NCBI GenBank assembly: GCA_028868695.1
Contig: JAGWTZ010000005.1
Location: 1 to 64,000, forward strand
Reading direction: 5' to 3'
DNA: 64,000 bases
Origin: Alphaproteobacteria bacterium
GTDB lineage: Bacteria; Pseudomonadota; Alphaproteobacteria; Rhizobiales; Aestuariivirgaceae
The notes under the pieces were generated by a model. It did not search any database. It was not told where the DNA came from and worked only from the letters and a program-made list of their open reading frames with translations. Each line of letters opens with the position of its first letter. Positions within the stretch are counted from its first letter, which is position 1. Below are positions 1 to 8,340 of the stretch, in pieces. A program made the position numbers and the translations under genes.

Positions 1-2
1 AG

Positions 3-581
3 GGCGGGGCCGATTGGGTGCATATTGATGTGATGGACGGGCATTTCGTGCCCAACATTTCCTATGGCGCGCCGATCATGCAGTCGATCCGCCCGCTGAC
101 CAAGGCCATGTTCGACACGCATCTGATGATCGCGCCCGCCGATCCCTATCTTGGGCAATTTGCGGCAGCAGGCGCCGATCTCATCACCGTGCATGCCGAG
201 GCCGGCCCGCATCTTGACCGTTCGCTGCAGGCGATCAAGGGTTTGGGCAAGAAGGCAGGCGTGGCGCTTTGCCCCGCAACGCCGATTTCCGCCATTGAGC
301 ATGTGATCGACAGGCTGGACCTCATTCTCGTGATGACAGTGAACCCCGGCTTTGGCGGTCAAAGCTTCATTGCCTCCATGCTGCCCAAGATCGCCCAGGC
401 CAAGGCTCTCGCTGCGGGGCGGCCCATCGACATTGAAGTGGATGGCGGCATCACCACGGAGAATGCGGGCGCCGTGGTGCGGGCGGGGGCCAATGTGCTG
501 GTGGCGGGCAGCGCCATCTTCAAGGGCGACCATGCCGCCAACATCAAGGCCCTGCGCAATGCGGCGCTGGTGACGGTTTAA
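3..581 (+). CDS. rpe: Ribulose-phosphate 3-epimerase (5' end cut off by window)
   Basis: Interconverts ribulose-5-phosphate and xylulose-5-phosphate in the cytosolic pentose phosphate pathway. The reading frame is open from the first bases, so the start lies outside the window; about 192 residues remain of a family usually near 220. Visible family signatures are VHIDVMDGHFVPN near the left edge (metal-binding His and catalytic Asp), MTVNPGFGGQSF (phosphate-binding loop) and VDGGI towards the end. It fits functionally with the xylose operon at 11.1-13.9 kb, whose product xylulose-5-phosphate is the substrate of this enzyme, although the two are not co-transcribed. A palindromic repeat follows immediately after the stop codon. 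Confidence 0.93.
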   Translation, partial: GGADWVHIDVMDGHFVPNISYGAPIMQSIRPLTKAMFDTHLMIAPADPYLGQFAAAGADLITVHAEAGPHLDRSLQAIKGLGKKAGVALCPATPISAIEHVIDRLDLILVMTVNPGFGGQSFIASMLPKIAQAKALAAGRPIDIEVDGGITTENAGAVVRAGANVLVAGSAIFKGDHAANIKALRNAALVTV

Positions 582-582
582 T

Positions 583-700
583 CTCCCTCCCCCTTGTGGG
601 GAGGGATCAAAGGTGGGTGCTCGGTGTTTCCAATGACCAAGATGCCAAATTGCAGATACGGAGCCACCGCCACCCTGGCTCTTCCCACAGGGGGGAGGGA
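583..700. repeat. Palindromic intergenic repeat, GGGAGG family
   Basis: The left arm (ctccctcccccttgtgggg) is answered by an inverted right arm ending in cccacaggggggaggga. The same type of element, variable in the middle, recurs in many gaps of this window. Its right arm ends a few bases before the GTG start of the next gene and provides its purine-rich ribosome-binding tract. Confidence 0.75.
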
Positions 701-703
701 GAA

Positions 704-1588
704 GTGACGAAATACCCCCAGCTCACTGACCCCGGCATCATTGCCTTTCTGGAAGAAGGCGAGAAGCTTTACCCTGAAAACGCCGTGGATTTCACCATGG
801 CGGAGCAGCGGGCCTTCTATGACAAATACTGCGCGCATTTCGCAGGCACCCGGCCGGCCAACGTAAAGGTTGAAGACTTCAGCGTGGGCGCCGTGGCCTG
901 CCGCCGCTATACGCCGCCAGAATCGAAAGCCCGGCTATTGTATCTCCATGGCGGCGGCTTTGTGGTGGGCGGGCTCGACAGCCATGACTCGATCTGCGCT
1001 GATCTTGCCGCGCAGGCGCAAGTGGAAGTGACGGCGGTGCAATACCGCCTTGCCCCGGAACATCCCTTCCCTGCCGCCTTTGAAGATTGCTGGGCGGTAT
1101 TTGAGGCGGTGCGGCCCACAATCATCACGGGCGACAGCGCGGGGGGCAATCTCTCCGCCGCCGTGGCCATTCACGCGCGGGACAGGGGCGTAAAATGGCT
1201 CAAGGGCCAGGTTCTGATTTACCCAGGCCTGGGCGGGGACATGAGCAAGGGCAGCTACATCACCCAGGCCCTTGCGCCGGGGCTTTCGACAAAGGATGTG
1301 CATTACTATCACGATGTCTATGGCGCGCAGGACAACAAGCTGGCCGCGCCCTTGCGCGAAACAAACTATGCGGGCCTGCCACCGGCCTTCTTGGTGGCCT
1401 GCGCGCATGACCCGCTGCATGACGACGCGGTGGAATTTGCCGTCCGGCTGCGAGCGGCGGGCGTTGCCGCAGAGCTGCGCGAGGAACCGCAATTGGTGCA
1501 TGCCTTCCTGCGGGCGCGGCGCATGAGCAAGCCAGCTGCGGAGAGTTTCCAGTCCATCGTTGCGGCGATCAAGGGTTTTGCGGCATAG
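704..1588 (+). CDS. Alpha/beta hydrolase, HSL (fold-3) family
   Basis: Probable cytosolic esterase or lipase of the hormone-sensitive lipase family, 294 residues; the natural substrate is not known. The oxyanion-hole motif LHGGGF lies near residue 82, the nucleophile elbow GDSAGGN places the catalytic Ser near residue 145, and the acid and base fit ACAHDPLHDD and LVHAF towards the C-terminus. I chose the GTG at 704 because the purine tract GGGAGGGAGAA sits just upstream and homology-like sequence begins there; the longer frame upstream is translated palindromic repeat. The next gene, another hydrolase, starts 61 bases downstream on the same strand. Confidence 0.85.
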   Translation: MTKYPQLTDPGIIAFLEEGEKLYPENAVDFTMAEQRAFYDKYCAHFAGTRPANVKVEDFSVGAVACRRYTPPESKARLLYLHGGGFVVGGLDSHDSICADLAAQAQVEVTAVQYRLAPEHPFPAAFEDCWAVFEAVRPTIITGDSAGGNLSAAVAIHARDRGVKWLKGQVLIYPGLGGDMSKGSYITQALAPGLSTKDVHYYHDVYGAQDNKLAAPLRETNYAGLPPAFLVACAHDPLHDDAVEFAVRLRAAGVAAELREEPQLVHAFLRARRMSKPAAESFQSIVAAIKGFAA

Positions 1589-1649
1589 TGCCAGCCGGAT
1601 TGGCGCGATATCCCTTCGGCCAAGTCTTACCTTTGGCCGGAACCCGCGC

Positions 1650-3668
1650 ATGGCACCCAAAACCGTTTCCAAGTTTCCCCGCAAAACCAAGGAAGTGAAG
1701 AACTTCTGGATTCCGCTTGCTGACGGCACCAAGCTGGCGGCGCGGATGTTCATTCCCACCGATGCCGCGAAGAACCCGGTTCCGGCGCTGCTTGAATATC
1801 TCCCCTACCGCAAGACCGATGGCACGCATGTGCGCGATGCCCTCACCCACCCCTATCTCGCCGGCCATGGCTATGCCTGCGTGCGCGTGGACATGCGCGG
1901 CAATGGCGACAGCGAAGGCCTGATGTTCGATGAATACGCCAGGCAGGAGCAGGATGACGCGCTGGAAGTGATCGCCTGGCTGGCCAAGCAAGACTGGTGC
2001 ACCGGCAAGGTGGGCATGTTCGGCATATCCTGGGGCGGCTTCAACGCCCTGCAGGTGGCGGAGCGGCAGCCGCCGGCGCTGAAAGCCATCGTCACCATCT
2101 GCTCGACGGATGACCGCTATGAGGATGACATCCACTACAAGGGCGGCACGCTGCTAAATGAAAACATGGGCTGGGCCGCCACCATGCTGGCCTATTCCTC
2201 ACGCCCGCCAGACCCGGAGATTGTTGGCCCCCGCTGGAAGAAGATGTGGATGGAGCGGCTGAAGAACGAACCCTTCCTCATCATTCCCTGGCTGCAGCAC
2301 CCGCACCGGGATGACTACTGGAAGCATGGTTCAGTGTGCGAGAATTTCGGCGCCATCACCGCCGCCACGCTGGTGGTGGGCGGCTGGAACGATGCCTATT
2401 CCAACGCCGTGCCGCGGCTGATGAAGGGCCTGCGCTGCCCGAGAAAGGCGATCATCGGGCCATGGGCGCACAAATATCCGCATTTCGCCGTGCCGCATCC
2501 GCAGATCGGCTTCCTGCAGGAGATGCTGCGCTGGTGGGATTTCTATTTGAAGGACATCGACACCAAGGTGACGCTGGAGCCGGATTACCGCGTCTATGTG
2601 ATGGACCCATGGCGGCCCGGCACATTCCCCGGCAAGATCGAAGGCCGCTGGGTGGCCCAGGATTATTGGGGCCTCGGCAACATCGAAACCAAGAAGTGGT
2701 TCCTCACCAGCAAGGGCATCGCCGGCGAGAAGGCCGCGGAGCGGGCGCTGGAGATCACCTCGAAGCAGACCACAGGCTTTGACGGCGGCGAATATTGCAT
2801 CATCTGGCTGGGCCCGGAATTTCCGGGCGACCAGGCCAAGGACGACAGCCAGTCCATCACCTTCGAAAGCCCGGCCACGGCCGAAGACATCGACATTGTG
2901 GGCCAGCCCGCCATTGAGCTTGAGTTCAGCGCCGACAAGCCGGTGGCGCATGTGTGCGTGCGCCTCAATGATGTGTGGCCTGGCGGCGAGGTGAGCCGCG
3001 TCACCTATCACCTGCAAAACCTCACGCAGCGCGTGTCACGCGGCTCGCCCATGCCGCTGGAGCCGGGCAAGCGCTACCGCATGCGCATCAAGCTTGATGA
3101 CATCGCCTACAAGCTGCCGGCAGGGCACAAGCTGCGCGTTGCCATCTCCACCTCCTATTTCCCGATGATGTGGCCGGCACCGGAGAATGTGAAGCTGACG
3201 GTCTATGCCGGTGTTTCCGAGCTGCACCTGCCGGTGCGCAAGAAGCCCACCTATGAAAAGACGGTGATGTTTGCCGAGCCGGAGGCCGCCAAGCCGGTTG
3301 ACCTCAAGCATGTTAAGCCTTCCTCCAACAGGCGCGATGTGACCGTGGACCCCAAGACAGGCGAGACCCGGCTGGAAATCGTCGATGATTTTGGCACGCA
3401 GGTGATCAAGCCGCTCAACCTCACCATCTGGGCGGTGGAGCGCGAGACCTATTCGATCCTGCCGGATGATCCCACTTCAGCGAAGATGGAAACGCATTGG
3501 ACCGAAGCCCGCAAGCGCGGGCGCTGGGAAGCGCGCACCGAGACCTATGGCCGCCTCACCTGCACCAAGACGCATTGGATCGTGTGGGGCAAGATCGAGG
3601 CCTTCGAGGGCAAGAAGCGCGTCTTCGTCAGGGAGTTCAACGAAGAGATTCCGAGGCTTCTGCAATAG
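1650..3668 (+). CDS. CocE/NonD family hydrolase (X-Pro dipeptidyl-peptidase-like)
   Basis: A 672-residue serine hydrolase of the CocE/NonD (S15-type) family, which acts on esters or acyl-prolyl peptides; which of these applies cannot be told from sequence. The N-terminal alpha/beta hydrolase domain carries VRVDMRGNGDSEG and the nucleophile elbow FGISWGGF (Ser near residue 127). A cap and a C-terminal jelly-roll-like domain (EFSADKPVAHVCVRLNDV onward) complete the usual architecture. The ATG at 1650 is chosen because residues encoded upstream of it overlap the previous gene and look unlike the family. No signal peptide is visible. The following gene starts two bases after the stop, so the two are probably co-transcribed. 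Confidence 0.88.
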   Translation: MAPKTVSKFPRKTKEVKNFWIPLADGTKLAARMFIPTDAAKNPVPALLEYLPYRKTDGTHVRDALTHPYLAGHGYACVRVDMRGNGDSEGLMFDEYARQEQDDALEVIAWLAKQDWCTGKVGMFGISWGGFNALQVAERQPPALKAIVTICSTDDRYEDDIHYKGGTLLNENMGWAATMLAYSSRPPDPEIVGPRWKKMWMERLKNEPFLIIPWLQHPHRDDYWKHGSVCENFGAITAATLVVGGWNDAYSNAVPRLMKGLRCPRKAIIGPWAHKYPHFAVPHPQIGFLQEMLRWWDFYLKDIDTKVTLEPDYRVYVMDPWRPGTFPGKIEGRWVAQDYWGLGNIETKKWFLTSKGIAGEKAAERALEITSKQTTGFDGGEYCIIWLGPEFPGDQAKDDSQSITFESPATAEDIDIVGQPAIELEFSADKPVAHVCVRLNDVWPGGEVSRVTYHLQNLTQRVSRGSPMPLEPGKRYRMRIKLDDIAYKLPAGHKLRVAISTSYFPMMWPAPENVKLTVYAGVSELHLPVRKKPTYEKTVMFAEPEAAKPVDLKHVKPSSNRRDVTVDPKTGETRLEIVDDFGTQVIKPLNLTIWAVERETYSILPDDPTSAKMETHWTEARKRGRWEARTETYGRLTCTKTHWIVWGKIEAFEGKKRVFVREFNEEIPRLLQ

Positions 3669-3670
3669 CC

Positions 3671-4294
3671 ATGTATCAGCCCCCGCTTTTCAGGGAAGAA
3701 CGCCTGGAGGTTTTGCATGCGCTGATCAGGGCGCATCCCTTTGGCCTGCTCGTTTCCGTGGGCGCGGATGGGCCAGAAGCCAATGGACTTCCCTTCCTCG
3801 TTAATGCTTCCGCCGCATCGCTTGGCATTCTCAAGGCGCATCTGGCGCGGGCGAACGCCCAGTGGAAGGGGCTGGATGGACAGCGCGTGCTGTGCGTGTT
3901 CCAGGGGCCGATGACCTATGTCAGCCCCTCGCATTATGAAACCAAGCGCGAAACCGGCAAGGTGGTGCCCACCTGGAACTATGTGATGGTGCAGGCCAAA
4001 GGCGTGGCGCGGGTGCATGAAGATGCAGGCTGGCTTCGCGCGCAAGTTGGCGCGCTGACGGACACGCATGAGGCAGGCCGCGCTGCGCCTTGGGCTGTTG
4101 ATGATGCGCCGGAGGATTTCATCGCCAGCCAGCTCAAGGGCATTGTGGGGCTGGAGATTGCCCTTGAAGGCCTTGAGGGCAAATGGAAGGTGAGCCAGAA
4201 CCGCCCCGAGGCCGACAGGCGCGGCGTGGCGGCGGGGCTTGCGGACAATCCCGCCATGGTGGCGCTGGTCAAGCAATTCGGCGGGCTTTCCTAA
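3671..4294 (+). CDS. FMN-binding negative transcriptional regulator, PaiB family
   Basis: A 207-residue protein of the PaiB family, a split-barrel flavin-binding fold first described as a negative regulator of sporulation and protease genes in Bacillus; the role in proteobacteria is unsettled. Family features are the MYQPPLFREE opening, HPFGLLVSV, GPMTYVSPSHYE in the middle, VPTWNYVMVQAKG, and KWKVSQNRPEADRRGVAAGL near the end. The ATG at 3671 lies two bases after the CocE-like stop codon, indicating translational coupling; the frame upstream of it only shadows that gene. Confidence 0.85.
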   Translation: MYQPPLFREERLEVLHALIRAHPFGLLVSVGADGPEANGLPFLVNASAASLGILKAHLARANAQWKGLDGQRVLCVFQGPMTYVSPSHYETKRETGKVVPTWNYVMVQAKGVARVHEDAGWLRAQVGALTDTHEAGRAAPWAVDDAPEDFIASQLKGIVGLEIALEGLEGKWKVSQNRPEADRRGVAAGLADNPAMVALVKQFGGLS

Positions 4295-4396
4295 TCGCCG
4301 GTTTCCTGAACGGCAGATAAATGCCGCCCTCAGGCGCAGTTCAGAGGGGCTTCCCTAAAAGGGCATCATCACATGCTTTTCGAGGGAGCGACCCAG

Positions 4397-4999
4397 ATGA
4401 ACACGATCTTTAAAATTGCCGCCGCCGCAACTTTGGCCATGGGCCTTGCCAGCGCCGCCCAGGCCCAGCCGGCCCAACCCTTTGCCGGCGTGGTGATCGT
4501 TCCCGCCTCGGCCCCGCCCACCGCACAGGTGGACATCTCGCAGGACCCTTCGCTGCCCGGTTTCAAGCGCGCCAAGATCGTGGCCTATGCCTCGGACCTG
4601 AAGCCCGGCTCCATCATTGTCGATACCCGTGAAAACAAGCTCTACTTCATCCTGGGCATGGACCGCGCCGCCATGTACCGCGTGGCCACCGCCCGCCCAG
4701 GCTTTGAATGGAGTGGCACCAACAAGGTTTCAAACAAGGTGGAATGGCCGGATTGGCGCCCGCCGGTGGCCATGCAGGCGCGCCGCCCGGAATTGCCGGA
4801 ATTCATGGCCGGTGGCCCGAAGAACCCGCTGGGTGCCCGCGCCATGTATCTTGGCGCCACGGAATACCGCATCCACGGCACCAATGAGCCAAAGTCGATC
4901 GGCCATTCGGAATCCTCCGGCTGCATCCGCATGCTGAACGCCGATGTCGAGGAGCTTTACCAGTTCGTGAAGATCGGAACGGTGGTGAAGGTGATGTGA
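4397..4999 (+). CDS. L,D-transpeptidase (YkuD domain), secreted
   Basis: Probable periplasmic L,D-transpeptidase that forms 3-3 peptidoglycan cross-links or attaches proteins to peptidoglycan; 200 residues. The N-terminus is a clear Sec signal peptide (MNTIFKIAAAATLAMGLASA, cleavage likely after AQA). The YkuD domain includes YFILGMDRAAMYRVATARPG and the catalytic motif HGTN then SIGHSESSGCIRM, with the nucleophile Cys near residue 176. I chose ATG 4397 over an in-frame ATG at 4373 because CGAGGGAG precedes it and the signal peptide then begins correctly. It runs convergently towards gcrA, 39 bases apart. Confidence 0.9.
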   Translation: MNTIFKIAAAATLAMGLASAAQAQPAQPFAGVVIVPASAPPTAQVDISQDPSLPGFKRAKIVAYASDLKPGSIIVDTRENKLYFILGMDRAAMYRVATARPGFEWSGTNKVSNKVEWPDWRPPVAMQARRPELPEFMAGGPKNPLGARAMYLGATEYRIHGTNEPKSIGHSESSGCIRMLNADVEELYQFVKIGTVVKVM

Positions 5000-5038
5000 G
5001 AACTCACCCCTCCCCTGCAATGGCGGAGGATAAAACGA

Positions 5039-5578
5039 TTAAGCCGACCTTCTCATCCTGGCCTGTGGCGGCTGGTAGGCGATCCTGGCGTGATATTCGC
5101 AATAGGGCGAGCCTTCACGGGGGCCATGGCCGCAGAAGCAGAAATCCTCATGCGTCGGATCGCCGATCGGCCATTTGCAGGTCTTGTCGCTCAAATGCAG
5201 AATGGTGATGCGGCCGTCCTTGGCGTTGTCCACCAGGCGCAGGGGCTTGGGCTCCGGCAGCGGCATGGGCCGCGGGGCGGATTGGGCGAAGGGCTTGAGG
5301 GCGGTTGCGCCAGCCGTGGGCATGGAAGGCGAACGGCCAGGAATGGAAGGCTCGCGCGTCTTGCGCTGGGTGCGTGGTGCGGTGTTGCGCGGCTGGGTGG
5401 CGCGGCCAGAGAGGTTCAAGCGGTGCACCTTGCCGATGACGGCATTGCGGGTGACACCCATTCCCAAACGCGCGGCAATCTGGCTGGCGCTCAGGCCTTC
5501 GGCCCAGAGCTGCTTCAAGGTGCCCACACGCTCATCGGTCCACATGGCTTTTTCGGGTGCTGCCGCAACATCGGTCAT
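5039..5578 (-). CDS. gcrA: GcrA cell-cycle regulator
   Basis: GcrA is an alphaproteobacterial transcription factor that binds RNA polymerase sigma70 and acts preferentially at promoters carrying CcrM-methylated GANTC sites. This copy has 179 residues. The N-terminal DNA-binding helix-turn-helix is recognisable as MWTDERVGTLKQLWAEGLS followed by ASQIAARLG and RNAVIGKVHRLNLSGR (about residues 12-60). A variable proline-rich linker follows, then the conserved C-terminal part with CKWPIG, DFCFCG and SPYCEYHARIAY. The ATG at 5578 follows AAGGA at proper spacing. The upstream region holds a perfect CtrA-type box and GANTC sites, as expected for the GcrA/CtrA circuit known in Caulobacter. Confidence 0.93.
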   Translation of the reverse strand: MTDVAAAPEKAMWTDERVGTLKQLWAEGLSASQIAARLGMGVTRNAVIGKVHRLNLSGRATQPRNTAPRTQRKTREPSIPGRSPSMPTAGATALKPFAQSAPRPMPLPEPKPLRLVDNAKDGRITILHLSDKTCKWPIGDPTHEDFCFCGHGPREGSPYCEYHARIAYQPPQARMRRSA

Positions 5579-5650
5579 GTCAGAATCCTTCTTGCTTCGC
5601 GGGAATGGCCTCACGCCCGCGCCCAAACTCAACGCTTCACTGAAAATGGC

Positions 5651-5667
5651 GCCTACATCTCGTAGGC
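5651..5667. repeat. Short perfect inverted repeat in gcrA leader
   Basis: GCCTAC-ATCTC-GTAGGC is a six-base perfect dyad about 75-90 bases upstream of the gcrA start. It could be a small hairpin in the leader RNA or a protein-binding site; there is no further evidence. Confidence 0.35.
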
Positions 5668-5762
5668 CCTGTGACTTTTTCCTACTATGGGCTGTGTAAG
5701 CGAAACAAGAAAATCAGGCTCAAAGCACCCCGTTTTCCCCAGCTTTCGCCCCATGCCCATGG

Positions 5763-5777
5763 TTAACAAAGACTTAA
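5763..5777. promoter_or_regulatory. Perfect CtrA-type box (TTAA-N7-TTAA)
   Basis: TTAACAAAGACTTAA matches the full CtrA consensus in both half-sites. It lies 185 bases upstream of the gcrA start on one side and 144 bases upstream of argD on the other. In Caulobacter CtrA represses gcrA while GcrA activates ctrA, so gcrA is the likelier target. The box is symmetrical, so strand cannot be assigned. Confidence 0.65.
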
Positions 5778-5920
5778 GCGCCGAATGACTCCCGCTTCCA
5801 TGCGCTATTTTGACTCACCTGTTCATAAGCTGCCATTGACCCCGCATGGAGGCTTGACTAAATGCAGGCCTTGAATGCGCTGGCCCCTCAACCGGCGCTT
5901 TTGGTTTTTGGAGCAACGCC

Positions 5921-7102
5921 ATGATCAGTCCTGTGCTGCCGACCTATGCCCGCGCCCCTGTGGCCTTTGTGCGCGGCCAGGGTGCGCGCGCCTATACCGA
6001 GGATGGCACTGAATACCTTGATTTTGGCGCTGGTGTGGCGGTGAATTCCTGCGGCCACGCGCATCCGCATTTGATTGCGGCGCTGACCGAGCAGGCGAAC
6101 AAGATCTGGCACACCTCCAACCTCTACCAGATGCCGGGCCAGGAGAAGCTGGCCAGGCGGCTGATCGAGAAGACCTTTGCCGAGACGGTGTTCTTCTGCA
6201 ATTCGGGTGCGGAAGCCAATGAGCTCGCCATCAAGATGGCGCGCAAGCATTTTGCCGCGCTGGGACAGCCGGAAAAATTCCACATCATCACCTTTGAAGG
6301 CGCCTTCCATGGCCGCACGCTGGGCACGCTGGCGGCGGGCGGGCAGCAGAAATATCTCGATGGCTTCGGCCCCAAGGCGCCGGGCTTCGACCAGGTGCCG
6401 TTTGGCGACCGCAAGGCCCTTGAGGCCGCCATTGGCCCGCAGACCGCAGCGCTGATGATCGAGCCTGTGCAGGGCGAAGGCGGCTTGCGCTCGGTTCCGC
6501 CGGAAGAGCTGCGCTACCTGCGCAAGCTGGCGGACGAGCATGGCCTGTTGCTGATTTTCGATGAAATCCAATGCGGCGTGGGCCGCACGGGCAAGCTGTT
6601 CGCCCATGAATGGACAGGCGTTGCGCCTGACATCATGGCCATTGCCAAGGGCATTGGCGGCGGCTTTCCACTCGGCGCCGTGCTGGCCACCGAAAAGGCC
6701 GCCAACGGCATGGTGGCGGGCACCCATGGCTCGACCTTCGGCGGCAACCCGCTGGCCACCGCGGTGGGCAATGCGGTGCTCGATGTGGTGCTGGCCGATG
6801 GCTTTCTTGAGAATGTGCAGAAGCAGGCGCTGAATCTCAAGCAGGGCCTGGCCCGGCTGAAGGACCTGCACCCGACGGTGATTGAAGACATCCGCGGCCA
6901 GGGCCTCATGATGGGCATCAAGACCAAGGTGCTGAACACGGATTTCGTGAAGGCAGCGCTTGGCCAGCACATGCTGGTGATTGGTGCTGGCGACAATGTG
7001 GTGCGCCTGCTGCCGCCGCTCATCGTCAATGATGCCGATATTGCCGAAGCACTGAAGAAGCTGGAAGCGGCCTGCCTGGCGCTGGAGAAGAAAGATGGCT
7101 GA
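5921..7102 (+). CDS. argD: Acetylornithine aminotransferase
   Basis: PLP-dependent class III aminotransferase of arginine biosynthesis, converting N-acetylglutamate semialdehyde to N-acetylornithine; related enzymes also serve lysine synthesis. 393 residues, the usual length. Motifs: [19 protein letters not shown] at the N-terminus, [15 protein letters not shown] (PLP phosphate binding), [11 protein letters not shown], the [16 protein letters not shown] segment, and [12 protein letters not shown] with the PLP-lysine near residue 243. [12 protein letters not shown] is also typical. It is followed 90 bases later by argF on the same strand, supporting assignment as argD rather than a general ornithine or GABA aminotransferase. 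Confidence 0.92.
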   Translation: MISPVLPTYARAPVAFVRGQGARAYTEDGTEYLDFGAGVAVNSCGHAHPHLIAALTEQANKIWHTSNLYQMPGQEKLARRLIEKTFAETVFFCNSGAEANELAIKMARKHFAALGQPEKFHIITFEGAFHGRTLGTLAAGGQQKYLDGFGPKAPGFDQVPFGDRKALEAAIGPQTAALMIEPVQGEGGLRSVPPEELRYLRKLADEHGLLLIFDEIQCGVGRTGKLFAHEWTGVAPDIMAIAKGIGGGFPLGAVLATEKAANGMVAGTHGSTFGGNPLATAVGNAVLDVVLADGFLENVQKQALNLKQGLARLKDLHPTVIEDIRGQGLMMGIKTKVLNTDFVKAALGQHMLVIGAGDNVVRLLPPLIVNDADIAEALKKLEAACLALEKKDG

Positions 7103-7192
7103 TGCAGCGCCTGGCATCGCCGAGATGAGGGACCGAGGAAGGAAACGATAAGCATTCACTGCCATCCTTTCCCTTCAACACAAGAACCCATC

Positions 7193-8119
7193 ATGCCGCA
7201 TTTTCTCGATCTCAAGGATTTTTCCAAAGCCCAATTGCGGGCCATTCTGGCTGAGGCCGCAAGGCGCAAGGCCGCGCGGGCCACGCTTTCCAAAGGCGAG
7301 CCGGACAAGGACCAGCCGCTGAAGGGCAAGGCCATTGCCCTGGTGTTTGAACGGCCTTCCACGCGCACGCGCTTTTCCTTTGAAATGGGCATCCGCCAGC
7401 TGGGCGGCGAAGTGTTCTCGATCTCCGGCGCCGAGATGCAGCTGGGCCGGGGCGAGACCATTGCCGACACGGCGCGCGTCGTCTCGCGCTATGTGGACGG
7501 CGTGATGATCCGCGCCAAGTCCCATGACACGATCCTGGAATTTGCCTCGGCAGCCAGCATTCCGGTGGTCAATGGGCTCACCAACCTCACGCACCCCTGC
7601 CAGGTGATGGCGGATGTGCAGACGCTGGAAGAAAAGAAGGGCGAGCTTTCCAAGCTGCGCGTGGCCTGGGTGGGCGATGGCAACAATGTCTGCGCGTCAT
7701 GGATTGAAGCGATTGGCGTGATGGGCGGCTCGCTGAAGATCGGCTGCCCGGCCGAATTGCCGCCGAAGCCGGAATTCCTCGCCTGGGCCAAGGCGCAGAA
7801 GGCCGATGTGCAGGTGATGGCTTCGCCGCAAGAGGCCGTGGCCGGCGCTGATTGCGTGATCACAGATGCCTGGCTTTCGATGCATGACCCGGATGAGGAG
7901 AAGGCGCGGCGCCATGCCCTGCTCTCGCCCTATCAGGTGAATGACGCCTTGATGGCCAAGGCCGCCAAGGATGCGCTGTTCATGCATTGCCTGCCCGCGC
8001 ACCGCAATGAAGAGGTGACCGACAGCGTCTTTGACGGGCCGCATTCGGTGGTGTTCGACGAGGCCGAGAACCGCGTGCATGCGCAGAAGGCAATTTTGCT
8101 GAGTTGTTTTGCGAAGTAG
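7193..8119 (+). CDS. argF: Ornithine carbamoyltransferase
   Basis: Transfers the carbamoyl group from carbamoyl phosphate to ornithine, giving citrulline, in cytosolic arginine synthesis. 308 residues, normal for the family. The carbamoyl-phosphate motif FERPSTRTRFSFE is at about residues 53-65, HPCQVMADVQTLEE in the middle, and the ornithine-binding MHCLPAHRNEEVTD has its Cys near residue 266. The STRTR plus HCLP pair distinguishes it from aspartate carbamoyltransferase. It lies downstream of argD, forming an argDF pair; hslO follows on the same strand beyond a palindromic repeat. Confidence 0.95.
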   Translation: MPHFLDLKDFSKAQLRAILAEAARRKAARATLSKGEPDKDQPLKGKAIALVFERPSTRTRFSFEMGIRQLGGEVFSISGAEMQLGRGETIADTARVVSRYVDGVMIRAKSHDTILEFASAASIPVVNGLTNLTHPCQVMADVQTLEEKKGELSKLRVAWVGDGNNVCASWIEAIGVMGGSLKIGCPAELPPKPEFLAWAKAQKADVQVMASPQEAVAGADCVITDAWLSMHDPDEEKARRHALLSPYQVNDALMAKAAKDALFMHCLPAHRNEEVTDSVFDGPHSVVFDEAENRVHAQKAILLSCFAK

Positions 8120-8122
8120 CGC

Positions 8123-8250
8123 AGCGGCCCCTCACCCTGGCGCTGGCGCGCCTGTCCCTCTCCCCGCAAGCGGGGCGAGGGGCGAATGCCGCACTCCTTC
8201 GCCCTTCTCCCGGCAGGGGAGAAGGTGGCCGAAGGCCGGATGAGGGGTTG
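8123..8250. repeat. Palindromic intergenic repeat, GGCCCCTCACCC family
   Basis: It begins gcggcccctcaccctggcg and ends in the inverted form ggccggatgagggg, with internal hairpins (ccccgcaagcgggg; cttctcccggcaggggagaag). The same outer sequence flanks the elements near 9.8, 11.0, 53.5 and 63.7 kb. It occupies most of the argF-hslO gap. Confidence 0.8.
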
Positions 8251-8340
8251 TTTCGGCGCATGAATTGCCTACATGACATGCTTTGCGCCACCCCCACGCT
8301 GCCCTCCACCAAAGCAGGGGCAGGAGAAGAGATTTAAGCC

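Larger units (their letters stand above)
5583..5816. promoter_or_regulatory. Three GANTC (CcrM-type) sites in the gcrA-argD gap
   Basis: GAATC occurs at 5583-5587 and GACTC at 5787-5791 and 5812-5816. GANTC is the target of the cell-cycle methylase CcrM in alphaproteobacteria, and methylation of such sites modulates GcrA-dependent promoters. Roughly one site would be expected by chance in this length, so the enrichment is weak by itself. The remainder of the 342-base gap holds no gene that I can see. Confidence 0.4.

Noticed and set aside
596..703. N-terminal extension of the hydrolase from 596
   Set aside because: The added 36 residues are the translation of a palindromic repeat and have no family resemblance; GTG 704 has a good ribosome site.
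935..1759. Long minus-strand open frame of 274 codons opposite two hydrolase genes
   Set aside because: It is a shadow of strongly conserved plus-strand genes in GC-rich DNA, with no recognisable domain. The same applies to the long antisense frames opposite podJ, gyrB, prfC, edd and the aldehyde dehydrogenase.
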